This document shows positions 23,241 to 32,524 of a stretch of 64,000 bases of DNA, piece by piece (positions within the stretch are counted from its first letter, which is position 1; each line of letters begins with the position of its first letter). Position numbers and translations under genes: made by a program. This stretch comes from Caldifarciminota bacterium (GTDB lineage Bacteria > Hydrothermota > Tepidihabitantia > SM23-42). Location of the stretch: positions 1,519,718-1,583,717 of the forward strand of contig CP070705.1 in the NCBI GenBank assembly GCA_020349965.1, written 5' to 3'. The notes under the pieces were generated by a model, which was given only the letters and a program-made list of their open reading frames with translations, was not told the DNA's origin and ran no database searches.

Positions 23241-25051
23241 AAAAAAGGTACGCTTTCGACAATTTTATTGTTCACGACGGTAACAGAGTTGCATTTACTG
23301 CGGCAAAAAAGATCGTTGATTTTCCCGGGGAGGTATTCAATCCGTTCTACATCTATGGAGCAGATGGGTCCGGCAAGACACACCTCCTTACTGCATTGAG
23401 TAGTGCCCTCAGCGAAAAATCAAAGGCAGATTTCATGACGGCGCAGGAGTTCGAGAAGGATCTCGGCAAGCGAAAGAAGTATGATTCCCCCCTGATCGTT
23501 GACGATATCCATGAGATCAGCGAAGGTCGTAAGAGGAAGTTGAGGGAAATTGTTGAAGATGCACTGAGTAATAATGTCCAATTGTGTTTCTCGTCACTGG
23601 TGGCACCGCAAAAGGTGAGGGGATTCAGTCAGAAATTAAGTTCTATGATGGATAGTGGCTTGGTATGTGAGATGGCCGCGCCGACAGAGGCGGCCCGGAT
23701 CGAAATGATTCGCAAGAAGGCAGATGAGGCAGGGATCATCCTTGCCGATGAGACCCTGGAGGAGTTAGCGCGGATTGCATTCGGATCAGTAGGGGAAATC
23801 GAGAGTATGATAAACCGCCTGGTCACTTATTCTTCGCTCGGCAGACTGGAAATCGATGCGAACAGCATCGCCTTACTCCTCAGAGAATTTTATCCGGGAA
23901 AGGCAGTACCCAGGACGCCATCTCTGCTAAAGGAATGCCAGAAAGATGATATTTACAGTCTTGAGGATGTCGAGTCGCCCGATTTGCGGAAAGAGTATGA
24001 GAGAAGGATTGCAGTATGGGAGACGAAAGGTTTCGATGTTTCGACACTGAAAAGAGATCTTTCAGTAGATTCGCTCGAGCTTCGCCGTATATATCACGAG
24101 TACGTGGAGCGCGCGAAGAGGATGATCGAACTCCAGCACCTCTTTGCCCATGTCGATCGCGAACGGGCGCCGGGTGAGGGTCTGAAGATCGACTCGATGA
24201 TATTCAATCCGGCTATGGTTGATGATGTGGAATCATTGCTCAAGGCATTCGATGAATGCCGCGAAAAGGGGCGAGAATACCGGAGGTTTAACGAGTTCAT
24301 CATAGGTTTCTGCAATAAGTTAGTGTGGGATACGTACCATGATAAAGTTCTGGATAATCTCGGTGCCAACAATCCTTTCATAATCTTCGGCAGTAAGGGA
24401 ACGGGCAAATCACATTTTCTGGAAGCGGTTTGCGACGACCTGATATCACGGAATAAGAGCGTGCTCTTTGGAGATCTCGCCTGCCCGGCGGATACAGACT
24501 TCACGGCTGCAGTCGACAAATATGACGTCGTGATCATTGACAATCTTGATGCTATTTTGAATGCTACGGAGAGTGTGATCAATGATATCGGTGAACTCAT
24601 CGATGCATTCAGAGAAGCATCGAAGCAGGTTATCATTGCGTCGCGGTCGATGTCAGACGAGATGTCTCTACCGGTAGCTTTGGAGGGTATATTCGACGAT
24701 GGTATTGTTGCAGTTCTTGAGAAGCCTTCGGCCGATGTGGTCAACGAATATATGAAACAGCGCATGCCAGCGGATGCCACTGGTGGCATTGAACAAGGTT
24801 TTCCTGAGTTCGATTCGTTTTACGATATAGCGTATTATCTGCGGAGTATTAGTGATGATTCATCGGCGGTCGTACCTCTGGGACTGCCTGGTGAAGATGA
24901 TATGGCGCAGCCCGGTGCTATGGGCGAGAGGATAGTTTTCCCGACAAAGGTTGATGAGAAGGGACGACCGTCTATGCGCATCGAGATAACGATTGGCGGA
25001 AATTTCATTATGCCGGAAGTTGCCGGTGAATTGATCGAGGAGCAATACTGA
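23237..25051 (+). CDS. Protein with two tandem DnaA-like AAA+ modules
   Basis: 604 residues. Module 1 (about 5-215): DnaA-type entry box YAFDNFIVHDGN, NPFYIYG, Walker A GADGSGKT (41-48), Walker B LIVDDIH (86-92). A helical linker (about 230-345) follows. Module 2 (about 350-510): entry box RRFNEFIIGFCN, NPFIIFG, Walker A GSKGTGKS (385-392), Walker B VVIIDNLD (431-438). The DnaA DNA-binding domain IV is absent; the tail (510-604) is acidic and then beta-like. So it is not the replication initiator but an ATPase of related architecture. Coupled to the Roadblock gene by a 4-base overlap. The function is not known to me. Confidence 0.8.
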   Translation: MKKRYAFDNFIVHDGNRVAFTAAKKIVDFPGEVFNPFYIYGADGSGKTHLLTALSSALSEKSKADFMTAQEFEKDLGKRKKYDSPLIVDDIHEISEGRKRKLREIVEDALSNNVQLCFSSLVAPQKVRGFSQKLSSMMDSGLVCEMAAPTEAARIEMIRKKADEAGIILADETLEELARIAFGSVGEIESMINRLVTYSSLGRLEIDANSIALLLREFYPGKAVPRTPSLLKECQKDDIYSLEDVESPDLRKEYERRIAVWETKGFDVSTLKRDLSVDSLELRRIYHEYVERAKRMIELQHLFAHVDRERAPGEGLKIDSMIFNPAMVDDVESLLKAFDECREKGREYRRFNEFIIGFCNKLVWDTYHDKVLDNLGANNPFIIFGSKGTGKSHFLEAVCDDLISRNKSVLFGDLACPADTDFTAAVDKYDVVIIDNLDAILNATESVINDIGELIDAFREASKQVIIASRSMSDEMSLPVALEGIFDDGIVAVLEKPSADVVNEYMKQRMPADATGGIEQGFPEFDSFYDIAYYLRSISDDSSAVVPLGLPGEDDMAQPGAMGERIVFPTKVDEKGRPSMRIEITIGGNFIMPEVAGELIEEQY

Positions 25052-25088
25052 TATATGTCGATGCAATGAAAGTGATAAGGGGCATTTT

Positions 25089-26672
25089 GTGGCGATAAAA
25101 GGTTCACTCGTTGAGGCATCACTTCCCGAAGTAATACAGCTTCTTTCATATTCCCTTAAATCAGGGTGCCTGTCAGTCACCGACGGTAAAAATCTGGGCA
25201 ACATTTTTCTTGACGAAGGTAAAATAGTCTATGCTACGATTCTCAAACGCAAGGCACGTTTGGGTGATTCCATGCTTGAGAAACAACTTGTGCAACATGA
25301 TATTCTTAAGAGCGCGCTTGCGATACAGAAAAAAAATAAGGGGAAGCGGCTCGGCGAAATACTAGTAGAAATGGGTGCAATATCGCAGACGGTCCTCGAT
25401 AAAGAATTGAAGCAGCAAATTGAAGAGGCAATACACACCATGCTCTCCTGGAAAGAAGGGTATTTTAATTTTGAAGTGGATTTGTTGCCATCATCGACGG
25501 AGCAGACGGTATCGCTGTCTTCTCAGGACCTACTGCTCGGAGGCGCACGGCTCATTCAGGACTGGCAGAAGATAGAGGCAATGATGCCTCCGCGAGAAAC
25601 GGTTCTTGCCGCAAGAGAAAATATGCATGGCTTCGATCTGACTCCCACCGAGGAGAAAGTACTATCGCTGGTGGATGGTGCTAGTACTATCGATGAAGTG
25701 ATCAAGGAATCGAAGCTCGACTACCAGGAAGCATGCAAGGCCGTCTACGTGCTGCTCGTTTCTGGTCTAGTCGAGAAGCCGAAACAGCCGACGGAAAAAG
25801 GAATTGGCGCAGCCGATATCTATGAATACAAGACATCTGGGCTCACATATTTCCATAGCGCGCGGTACGATGAAGCTGAAATAGAATTCGAAAGGGTACT
25901 CCACTTCGAACCCGATGACGCAGAAGCTCACTTCTACCTGGGTCTGATCGAACTGAAGCGTCATAACGGCGACGCGGCGAAGGATCACCTGGAAAGAGCA
26001 ATGGCAGAAGGCAGGAGGGTTTCGGCACTGATCGACATCGGTTATCTCTGCAACCGGCTGCGCTTGTTCGACGAGGGTGTCGAATACCTGAACGAGGCGC
26101 GTGCGATTGAACCAGATAATGTGAAGGTACTGCTGAATCTTGGTATAATCAATTACAACAGGGGTGCTTCTGCACAGGCCGCCGACGATTTCGCACGGTG
26201 TATGCGTTCTTCCGATACGATTGTTACGCCATTCACTTACCTGTCCGCCATTCACGTCGGTAACAATGATGTGCAACAGGCCGTTGAACTTCTCACTGAA
26301 GCAGTGGATCGATTTCCAAGATTCTTGGCGTTCAAGAACAATCTAGGATTGCTGTACGAAAGTATCGGACGAGATGAGGATGCTGAGAATCTCTACCACC
26401 AGGCTCTTTCGATACAACCCGACGATAAGATCGCCTTGAGGAATCTTGCGGACCTCTATTATCGATCGGCAATCTACGGTGCAGCGCGCGAATGCTATGA
26501 ACGGATCCCGGAGAGCGAACGAGATGTCGCGACACTATTGAATCTTGGACGCTTGTATCTCCTCAAAGGCGAAAGCGACCGTGCCATCGTTCAATGGCAG
26601 CGTGTTCTCGAACTGAACCCCGGGGACGAGAGTCTTGGCAGGGATATCGAAATCCTCAGCACTTGGGATTAG
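25089..26672 (+). CDS. DUF4388 (PATAN-like) and tetratricopeptide-repeat protein
   Basis: 527 residues. The N-terminus (about 1-130) is a DUF4388 domain: IKGSLVEASLPEVIQLLSYSLKSGCLSV, IFLDEGKIVYA, and the tail LKQQIEEAIHTMLSWKEGYFNFE. A winged-helix-like segment (about 185-235, LTPTEEKVLSLVDGASTIDEVIKES) follows, then about eight TPR units (245-527) ending in QWQRVLELNPGD. DUF4388 proteins occur beside Roadblock/GTPase and gliding or pilus regulators in several phyla. GTG start at 25089. Probably the third gene of the 22833 operon (37-base gap). Confidence 0.82.
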   Translation: MAIKGSLVEASLPEVIQLLSYSLKSGCLSVTDGKNLGNIFLDEGKIVYATILKRKARLGDSMLEKQLVQHDILKSALAIQKKNKGKRLGEILVEMGAISQTVLDKELKQQIEEAIHTMLSWKEGYFNFEVDLLPSSTEQTVSLSSQDLLLGGARLIQDWQKIEAMMPPRETVLAARENMHGFDLTPTEEKVLSLVDGASTIDEVIKESKLDYQEACKAVYVLLVSGLVEKPKQPTEKGIGAADIYEYKTSGLTYFHSARYDEAEIEFERVLHFEPDDAEAHFYLGLIELKRHNGDAAKDHLERAMAEGRRVSALIDIGYLCNRLRLFDEGVEYLNEARAIEPDNVKVLLNLGIINYNRGASAQAADDFARCMRSSDTIVTPFTYLSAIHVGNNDVQQAVELLTEAVDRFPRFLAFKNNLGLLYESIGRDEDAENLYHQALSIQPDDKIALRNLADLYYRSAIYGAARECYERIPESERDVATLLNLGRLYLLKGESDRAIVQWQRVLELNPGDESLGRDIEILSTWD

Positions 26673-26698
26673 ATATATCTTAGTGCCTTAATCACCCC

Positions 26699-27502
26699 AT
26701 GGAATTGCTGTCCGCAAGGGCGCTCACGAGTACACTACGATTTACGGCCGACTTGGCCAAGAGCGTCGGCGATAGAATTGCAAAGAATGCAGTAAGGCAG
26801 ATTCGTGTTTCGTTCAAGGGCGAAGTTGACCTTGTGACGCAGTTTGACAAGCAAGCACAGGATTTAATCGTGAATGCCATGACTGAGGAATACCCGGAGT
26901 ACGGTGTGTTGAGTGAAGAGAATGTTAGTACGGGCAAAGGACGACCGGTACGCTGGATAGTGGACCCGCTCGACGGCACGACCAATTTTGCCCACGGTTT
27001 ACCAATTTGGGCAATCTCGATCGCCCTTGAAGTTGAGAAAGCAGTAGTTCTTGGTGTCGTTTATGACCCCACACGTAAAGAGATTTTTACGGCAATTATC
27101 AACAGGGGTGCGCGGCTCAATGGCCGCAGGATCTATGTCTCGACTACCAGAAAAATCGGTCACAGTCTTCTTGTGACGGGATTCCCATATGATATCCGTC
27201 GAACGAAGAACAACAACCTGCGGCAGTTCGGCGCATTTGCGGTGCGAGCGCGAGCAGTAAGGAGATTGGGCTCTGCTGCACTAGATCTCTGTTACACCGC
27301 TTGTGGACGCTTTGATGGATACTGGGAATTGAAGTTATCGCCCTGGGATCAGGCGGCCGGTTCTCTGATCCTGCGCGAAGCGGGCGGCAGAGTCACGGAT
27401 TTTGCCGGACGAAAATTCAGCATTTACGGCGATGAGGTTTTGGGAACGAATGGTCTGATACATGGCCAGATGATGAGTGTTCTCAAGCGCAGACGGGGTT
27501 AA
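26699..27502 (+). CDS. suhB: Inositol monophosphatase family protein
   Basis: Mg-dependent phosphatase, 267 residues. Metal-binding motifs GVLSEEN, WIVDPLDGTTNFAHG and the C-terminal WELKLSPWDQAAGSLILREAGG are intact. Hydrolyses myo-inositol phosphate; members may also act on fructose bisphosphate or NADP. An inositol-phosphate synthase is encoded about 3 kb away, which supports the inositol role. Only 26 bases after the TPR gene; no clear promoter of its own. Confidence 0.9.
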   Translation: MELLSARALTSTLRFTADLAKSVGDRIAKNAVRQIRVSFKGEVDLVTQFDKQAQDLIVNAMTEEYPEYGVLSEENVSTGKGRPVRWIVDPLDGTTNFAHGLPIWAISIALEVEKAVVLGVVYDPTRKEIFTAIINRGARLNGRRIYVSTTRKIGHSLLVTGFPYDIRRTKNNNLRQFGAFAVRARAVRRLGSAALDLCYTACGRFDGYWELKLSPWDQAAGSLILREAGGRVTDFAGRKFSIYGDEVLGTNGLIHGQMMSVLKRRRG

Positions 27503-27520
27503 AACCGGCGTAGGTTACGA

Positions 27521-28780
27521 TTAGAGTTTCTTATTGAATTCGATTCCGGCGGCGTACTTTCGTCCAGTAAGGAAATAATCGTCATATATTTCTGATTTGT
27601 TATTTGTGATATTCGCGACCGCTACATAGAATTTAAGAAGCCACCACTTTAAACCAGTAGAGGCACCGACACTGTAGTACGACTGCAATTTTTTGCCGAT
27701 TCCGCTTCTTTTCGAGACATGTTGAACATCGCCAGTCACTTCAAAGATGCCGATCTTCATAACAAGCGTATCGCTCAATTCATAGTCAGGCATGAATGTG
27801 ATCGTGCTGTCGCTCGCATTGTATGACAAGTGGAGGTAATTGATGATATCGACATCCTTCAGTGTCAGCCTGTTTCGCGCCGATACGGTAAGATTGATTT
27901 CCGTTGCCTCGCGTATGCCGGACAGGGCATACAGGTCTGTTACGTTCAGACGGTAGATCCATTCTTTGTATGAACTACCCAAACGGAACTCCTGCTTGTG
28001 GGTCTTAACGACGAACCTTACATCAGTCGCCCAACTCAAGGTCTCGGCCGCAACGGTGACCGGGTAGTCGATCGGCAACTCGGTAACGAAGATCGTACCA
28101 AGTGTGTTATACTGTACGCCGGTTGTGACATTGGCAGAGAGGTTTACCCATGGTTCGGTGTATCTAAGACCGATATTAGGTGAGGGGAATCCGGCTTTCA
28201 GCGGTGAACCGAGTTTCAAGTGAAAATTCCCGATATGCAGCTGGGCAGTAGCATTAGGTTTGAGGTTTTCGTCGGTATAGAGGGCAGCCAAGGTCAGCTG
28301 AGGGATGAACCTAAGACGATCGAGTGCAAGAAAGATCTCACCCTCGGTTTCATGAACGGGTGTATCGCTGATCGACCACCTTGTATAATCGCACTTTCCG
28401 CCGACAATCAATGACGGTGTGAGAAACCTGAAGTCGAGTGTGGGATTGATCATGTAATAACGCCGGTCGCGCTCAAGATACAACGCTTTCGTTTTGGGCC
28501 GGACCACCAGGGCGGGCAAGAATAGTGAATATCCTAAGGACGCACTGCCGATTTTTGTGATGCTCCATCTGTCCTCTCGTGTATACCCACCGCGGAGAGA
28601 CATATTATCGACTGAGAGATCTATCTCTGCGCCGTAATACTGTCCGGCGAATCCCTCGAGGCGTAACCTGTCGGGTGAAGGATCGATCCAAAACTCTGGT
28701 TCAGGGAATTCGCTTCTCGCCAGGTCCGGCAATGGAGGCAGAGAATCGTGATTTGTGATTAAGAGAAATATCAAGAGCAT
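27521..28780 (-). CDS. Outer-membrane beta-barrel protein, TonB-receptor-like C-terminus (hypothetical)
   Basis: 419 residues, short hydrophobic N-terminus, then alternating amphipathic strands with aromatic residues throughout and a terminal strand GRKYAAGIEFNKKL that resembles the last strand of TonB-dependent receptors. No plug domain or TonB box is visible, so it is a plugless barrel or a divergent porin of unknown cargo. Last gene of the folD-mtnA transcript on the minus strand (13-base gap), convergent with the inositol phosphatase gene. Confidence 0.62.
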   Translation of the reverse strand: MLLIFLLITNHDSLPPLPDLARSEFPEPEFWIDPSPDRLRLEGFAGQYYGAEIDLSVDNMSLRGGYTREDRWSITKIGSASLGYSLFLPALVVRPKTKALYLERDRRYYMINPTLDFRFLTPSLIVGGKCDYTRWSISDTPVHETEGEIFLALDRLRFIPQLTLAALYTDENLKPNATAQLHIGNFHLKLGSPLKAGFPSPNIGLRYTEPWVNLSANVTTGVQYNTLGTIFVTELPIDYPVTVAAETLSWATDVRFVVKTHKQEFRLGSSYKEWIYRLNVTDLYALSGIREATEINLTVSARNRLTLKDVDIINYLHLSYNASDSTITFMPDYELSDTLVMKIGIFEVTGDVQHVSKRSGIGKKLQSYYSVGASTGLKWWLLKFYVAVANITNNKSEIYDDYFLTGRKYAAGIEFNKKL

Positions 28781-28793
28781 GTCGTCTATAATT

Positions 28794-29795
28794 CTAAGAT
28801 AATTCTGCGATGCTCGTTGTATAAGGGTGTTCCAGTATGCACTGTTCAGTAACGATACCCGAGATCAGATCCGAAGGTGTGACATCAAAAGAAGGATTGC
28901 GTACTCTTGCCGACGAAGCCACGACACAGCGGTCGTTAAAGATCCTTATTTCATCCTCTGCTCTTTCCTCGATCGGTATCTGTTCGCCCGATGCAAGCTT
29001 TCGGTCGAAGGTTGATATCGGCGCCGCGACGTAGAAAGGTGTCTTGTGGTATCTGGCGATGATCGCAAGTCCGAGAGTGCCGATCTTGTTCGCCACATCA
29101 CCGTTTGACGCAATGCGATCCGCGCCTACTAGAACCAGGTTCATCTCGCCCATGAACGTCGCTGCCATGTTGTCGCAAATTGTGTATGTTTCAATGCCGC
29201 TTCTGGTCAGCTCCCAGGACGTCAAGCGTGCCCCCTGCAGTAGAGGCCGGGTTTCGCTCGAGTATACGGTGAAGTTCTTACCCTGTTCTTTGGCCGTGTA
29301 TATGATGCCCAGAGCAGTACCGATGCCGCTCGTTGCCAGGGCTCCGGCATTACAGTGTACCATTATCTTGTCGTTGTTTTTGACCAGTGAGGCGCCTAAG
29401 AGACCGATCTTGTGGCAAGCATCCTTGTCCTCTTTTTCTATTTTGCGTGCCTCTTCCAGGAGTACAGCGAAGAGATCAGCTGCATCCTTGATTCTTTCGC
29501 GCATGCGGTTCAAAGCCCAGGACAGGTTAACCGCTGTGGGTCGGGCTGTTTGGAGGAGGTCGCAGGCTTTGTGGGCATCGTTGGCTACTCCTCGTTTGGC
29601 CGCCATTGCCACACCGTAGGCAGCAGCAACGCCGATCAGCGGCGCACCCCTGAGGTTCATGCATCTTGTCGCCCGATGGACATCCTCGGCATTTTCGAGT
29701 GTCATGTAAACCTCTTTTTGTGGCAACCTCGTCTGGTCGAGGATTATAATGCTGTTTTTGTCAGGATCGTATCTGATAGTCCTGAACGGGATCAT
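28794..29795 (-). CDS. mtnA: S-methyl-5-thioribose-1-phosphate isomerase
   Basis: Aldose-ketose isomerase of the methionine salvage pathway, 333 residues. Conserved RCMNLRGAPLIGVAAAYG, catalytic Cys in VHCNAGALATSGIGTALG, SSETRPLLQGARLTSWEL, catalytic Asp in VGADRIASNGDVANKIGT and APISTFD. Starts one base after the folD stop, so the genes are co-transcribed. Other salvage genes are not in the window; in genomes lacking them, MtnA homologues may serve 5-deoxyribose disposal or ribose-1-phosphate routes. Confidence 0.93.
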   Translation of the reverse strand: MIPFRTIRYDPDKNSIIILDQTRLPQKEVYMTLENAEDVHRATRCMNLRGAPLIGVAAAYGVAMAAKRGVANDAHKACDLLQTARPTAVNLSWALNRMRERIKDAADLFAVLLEEARKIEKEDKDACHKIGLLGASLVKNNDKIMVHCNAGALATSGIGTALGIIYTAKEQGKNFTVYSSETRPLLQGARLTSWELTRSGIETYTICDNMAATFMGEMNLVLVGADRIASNGDVANKIGTLGLAIIARYHKTPFYVAAPISTFDRKLASGEQIPIEERAEDEIRIFNDRCVVASSARVRNPSFDVTPSDLISGIVTEQCILEHPYTTSIAELS

Positions 29796-29796
29796 T

Positions 29797-30684
29797 TTAG
29801 TCGATACCGGCTTGTCTTTTTGCAGCAGTGATCACATTATGCAGCAGCATGGTGATCGTCATCGGGCCGACGCCCCCAGGAACAGGAGATATGGCGCTTG
29901 CTCTTGCGCTCACTTCTTCGAAATCTACATCGCCGATCAGCCGATAGCCACTTTTCTTCGTTGCATCTTCGATTCGGTTCACGCCGACATCGATGACTAC
30001 TGCTCCAGTTCTCACCATGTCCGCGTTGACCGTGTGAGGTCTGCCGGCCGCGACAACGAGAATATCGGCGAGCCTGGTGATGTCGCCCATGTTCTTCGTA
30101 CCCGTGTGGCAGATCGTTACCGTGGCATTGGCGTCCTTTTTCTTTTGAATGAGCAACAAGGCAAGCGGCTTCCCAACGATATTGCTGCGTCCGACAATGA
30201 CGACGTGTTTTCCTGCGATGTCGATGCCGTTGCGTACGAGCATTTGTTGGATGCCGTGAGGGGTGCCCGGCACATACCCAGGGGCTCCGATCATCAGACG
30301 TCCGACATTGATCGGATGAAATCCATCGACATCTTTTTCCGGGTCAATTGCGTACAGTATCTTCTCTTCATTTATATGAGAAGGTAGGGGTAATTGAACC
30401 AATATTCCATTGACTTCTGGGTCATTGTTCAAGTCGGAGATGAGCTTATGCAAGTCACCCTCTGGATAGTCGGCATCGAATTTGTACTTGCGTGCGTCGA
30501 TACCTACTTCGGCGCATGCTTTTTCCTTGCCTTTGACGTACGAAATAGAACCGGGGTCGTCGCCGACGAGGATCACAGCAAGGCTGGGAACGAGATTATG
30601 TTTCTTTTTCAACTCAGCCAGTTCTTCTTTCATTTCATTGCGAATCTTCTGTGCTAATTCAGTACCGCTCAGTATTGTTGCCAT
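29797..30684 (-). CDS. folD: Bifunctional methylenetetrahydrofolate dehydrogenase/cyclohydrolase
   Basis: Interconverts methylene-, methenyl- and formyl-THF, 295 residues. Signature blocks present: LVGDDPGSISYVKGKEKACAEVGI with the catalytic lysine, GILVQLPLPSHI, PEKDVDGFHPINVGRL, GKHVVIVGRSNIVGKPLALLL and PGGVGPMTITMLL. First gene of the folD-mtnA-barrel operon, with AGGAGG before ATG 30684. Supplies methylene-THF to the MTHFR/MetH branch. Confidence 0.95.
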   Translation of the reverse strand: MATILSGTELAQKIRNEMKEELAELKKKHNLVPSLAVILVGDDPGSISYVKGKEKACAEVGIDARKYKFDADYPEGDLHKLISDLNNDPEVNGILVQLPLPSHINEEKILYAIDPEKDVDGFHPINVGRLMIGAPGYVPGTPHGIQQMLVRNGIDIAGKHVVIVGRSNIVGKPLALLLIQKKKDANATVTICHTGTKNMGDITRLADILVVAAGRPHTVNADMVRTGAVVIDVGVNRIEDATKKSGYRLIGDVDFEEVSARASAISPVPGGVGPMTITMLLHNVITAAKRQAGID

Positions 30685-30704
30685 CGAACCTCCTTGCTCG
30701 TTAA

Positions 30705-30732
30705 ATAATAGCCAAATGAACTACATTGTCAA
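30705..30732 (-). promoter_or_regulatory. Promoter of folD
   Basis: Minus strand TTGACA (30732-30727), 16-base spacer, TATTAT (30710-30705). Leader about 15 bases carrying AGGAGG. Its -35 box is 2 bases from that of the divergent inositol-phosphate synthase promoter. Confidence 0.65.
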
Positions 30733-30734
30733 TC

Positions 30735-30762
30735 TTGACTTTACCGACAAAAAATGTAAAAT
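30735..30762 (+). promoter_or_regulatory. Promoter of inositol-phosphate synthase
   Basis: TTGACT (30735-30740), 16-base spacer, TAAAAT (30757-30762). Very short leader of about 10 bases with AAGGAGG (30769-30775) before ATG 30780. Confidence 0.62.
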
Positions 30763-30779
30763 AGACTTAAGGAGGATTG

Positions 30780-31871
30780 ATGTCAAAGGTTAGAGTCGCA
30801 ATCATTGGTGTTGGAAATTGTGCTTCCAGTTTGGTGCAGGGTATCTACTATTACCGCAATGCAAAGGAAGGGGACATAATTCCAGGAATCATGCATACCC
30901 GTCTGGGTGGCTACCACATCGGAGACATCGAGTTTTCCTTCGGGATCGATATCGACAAGAATAAGGTTGGTAAGGACCTCTCAGAAGCTATATACACGAA
31001 GCCAAACAATACCTACAAGTTCTGCGATGTACCGAGGTTGAATGTACCCGTAGTTCGGGGCATGACGCACGATGGCTTAGGGTACTATTTGTCGCAGATC
31101 ATACAGAAAGCGCCCGGGCCGACCGCCGATATCGTGGGCTTACTGCGTGATACGAAGACCGACGTGGTCATCAACTTCCTTCCCGTGGGCAGCGAAGAGG
31201 CGACAAAATGGTACGTTGAACAGGTATTGGCCGCGAGTTGTGCTTTCATAAATTGCATACCCGTTTTCATTGCCAGTGAAAAGTACTGGCAGAAGCGCTT
31301 CATTGAAAAAGGACTGCCAGTCCTGGGGGATGATATCAAATCCCAGGTGGGCGCCACGATCCTCCACCGGGTTCTGGTCAATCTTTTCAACGACCGGGGC
31401 GTGAAACTCGAAAGGACGTCCCAGCTAAACGTCGGCGGCAATACGGATTTCTTGAATATGCTTGAGCGTTCGCGGCTGGCGTCGAAGAAGGTCTCGAAGA
31501 CAAGGGCCGTTACTTCCCAGCTCCAGTACGACATAGGCGAAGAGAACGTGTATATCGGACCATCCGACTACGTGGCATGGCTGAAGGACCGTAAATGGGC
31601 GCATATGAGACTCGAGGGTCGCACATTCGGGGACGTACCGTTGAATATCGAATTGAAACTTGAAGTATGGGATTCGCCAAACTCTGCCGGCGTCGTGATC
31701 GATGCGATACGCTGCGCCAAACTTGCCCTTGAGAACAAACTGAGCGGCGCCATGGTTGAGCCGTCCAGTTACTTTTTCAAGTCGCCGCCAGTTCAGTTCC
31801 CCGATTACGTCTGCCGCGAAAAAACCGAAAAATACATCAAGAAATACAGCAAAGGCAGACGACGCAAGTAG
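30780..31871 (+). CDS. ino1: Inositol-3-phosphate synthase
   Basis: Myo-inositol-phosphate synthase, 363 residues from ATG 30780 (an in-frame TTG at 30777 is less likely). NAD-binding start [19 protein letters not shown], then [44 protein letters not shown] with the active-site lysine, [11 protein letters not shown] and [17 protein letters not shown]. Converts glucose-6-phosphate to inositol-3-phosphate for phosphatidylinositol or inositol-based solutes. It is of the short bacterial/archaeal type. Divergent from folD. Confidence 0.92.
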   Translation: MSKVRVAIIGVGNCASSLVQGIYYYRNAKEGDIIPGIMHTRLGGYHIGDIEFSFGIDIDKNKVGKDLSEAIYTKPNNTYKFCDVPRLNVPVVRGMTHDGLGYYLSQIIQKAPGPTADIVGLLRDTKTDVVINFLPVGSEEATKWYVEQVLAASCAFINCIPVFIASEKYWQKRFIEKGLPVLGDDIKSQVGATILHRVLVNLFNDRGVKLERTSQLNVGGNTDFLNMLERSRLASKKVSKTRAVTSQLQYDIGEENVYIGPSDYVAWLKDRKWAHMRLEGRTFGDVPLNIELKLEVWDSPNSAGVVIDAIRCAKLALENKLSGAMVEPSSYFFKSPPVQFPDYVCREKTEKYIKKYSKGRRRK

Positions 31872-31882
31872 AGTAGTACTGG

Positions 31883-32524
31883 ATGCACGGTGTCAAACGC
31901 GGTGTTTTCATAAGTTTCGAAGGAGTTGAAGGATCTGGGAAGACAACCCAGGCCAAAGCACTCGTTGACTGGTTGGCAGCGAGTAAGCTGCCTCATGTTT
32001 TTGTCAGGGATCCCGGTAGCACGCATATCGGCGAAAGGATCAGAGACGTACTTCTTGATAACCAGTCCCGGGGGATGCATGCGAAGTGTGAGGTATTGCT
32101 CTTTCTCGCCGCACGTAGCCAATTGACGTATGAAATAATATTGCCCGCTCTCAGAGAGAAGAAGATTGTTGTTACCGACCGTTTTGCCGATTCGACTCTT
32201 GCCTACCAATGTCATGCACGTGGACTGCCGCAGCGTTTGGTTTCGGTCATGAACCGCTTTGCGGCTGCAGGGCTGAAACCCGATCTCACTTTTCTTATCG
32301 ATATCGACGTGGAGAAGCGCAAGGAGCGGGGCAAATTTGAGGACCGGATGGAAACCGAGGCCGAAGGTTACCACCGAAAAGTACGCCGGGCTTATGAGGT
32401 ACTTGCCGGGCGTTCCAAGAAACGATTCAGGGTAATCTGCGGAGAGATGCCGATCAATGTCGTTCACGCCGAGGTCATCCGTCATGTCGAAGATATTTTG
32501 TCAAGAAAGGGGTACAGACTATGA
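31883..32524 (+). CDS. tmk: Thymidylate kinase
   Basis: Phosphorylates dTMP to dTDP, 213 residues. P-loop FEGVEGSGKTTQAK (12-25), the RDPGSTHIGERIR variant of the family REPGGT motif, and the TDRFADSTLAYQ block. The lid region is short with few arginines (KFEDRMETEAEGYHRKVR). Eleven bases after ino1 and overlapping the next gene by 4 bases. Confidence 0.92.
   Translation: MHGVKRGVFISFEGVEGSGKTTQAKALVDWLAASKLPHVFVRDPGSTHIGERIRDVLLDNQSRGMHAKCEVLLFLAARSQLTYEIILPALREKKIVVTDRFADSTLAYQCHARGLPQRLVSVMNRFAAAGLKPDLTFLIDIDVEKRKERGKFEDRMETEAEGYHRKVRRAYEVLAGRSKKRFRVICGEMPINVVHAEVIRHVEDILSRKGYRL

Noticed and set aside
26663-26692. Promoter for the inositol monophosphatase gene
   Set aside because: Best boxes (TTGGGA and CTTAAT, 18 apart) are too poor; read-through from the TPR gene is as likely.
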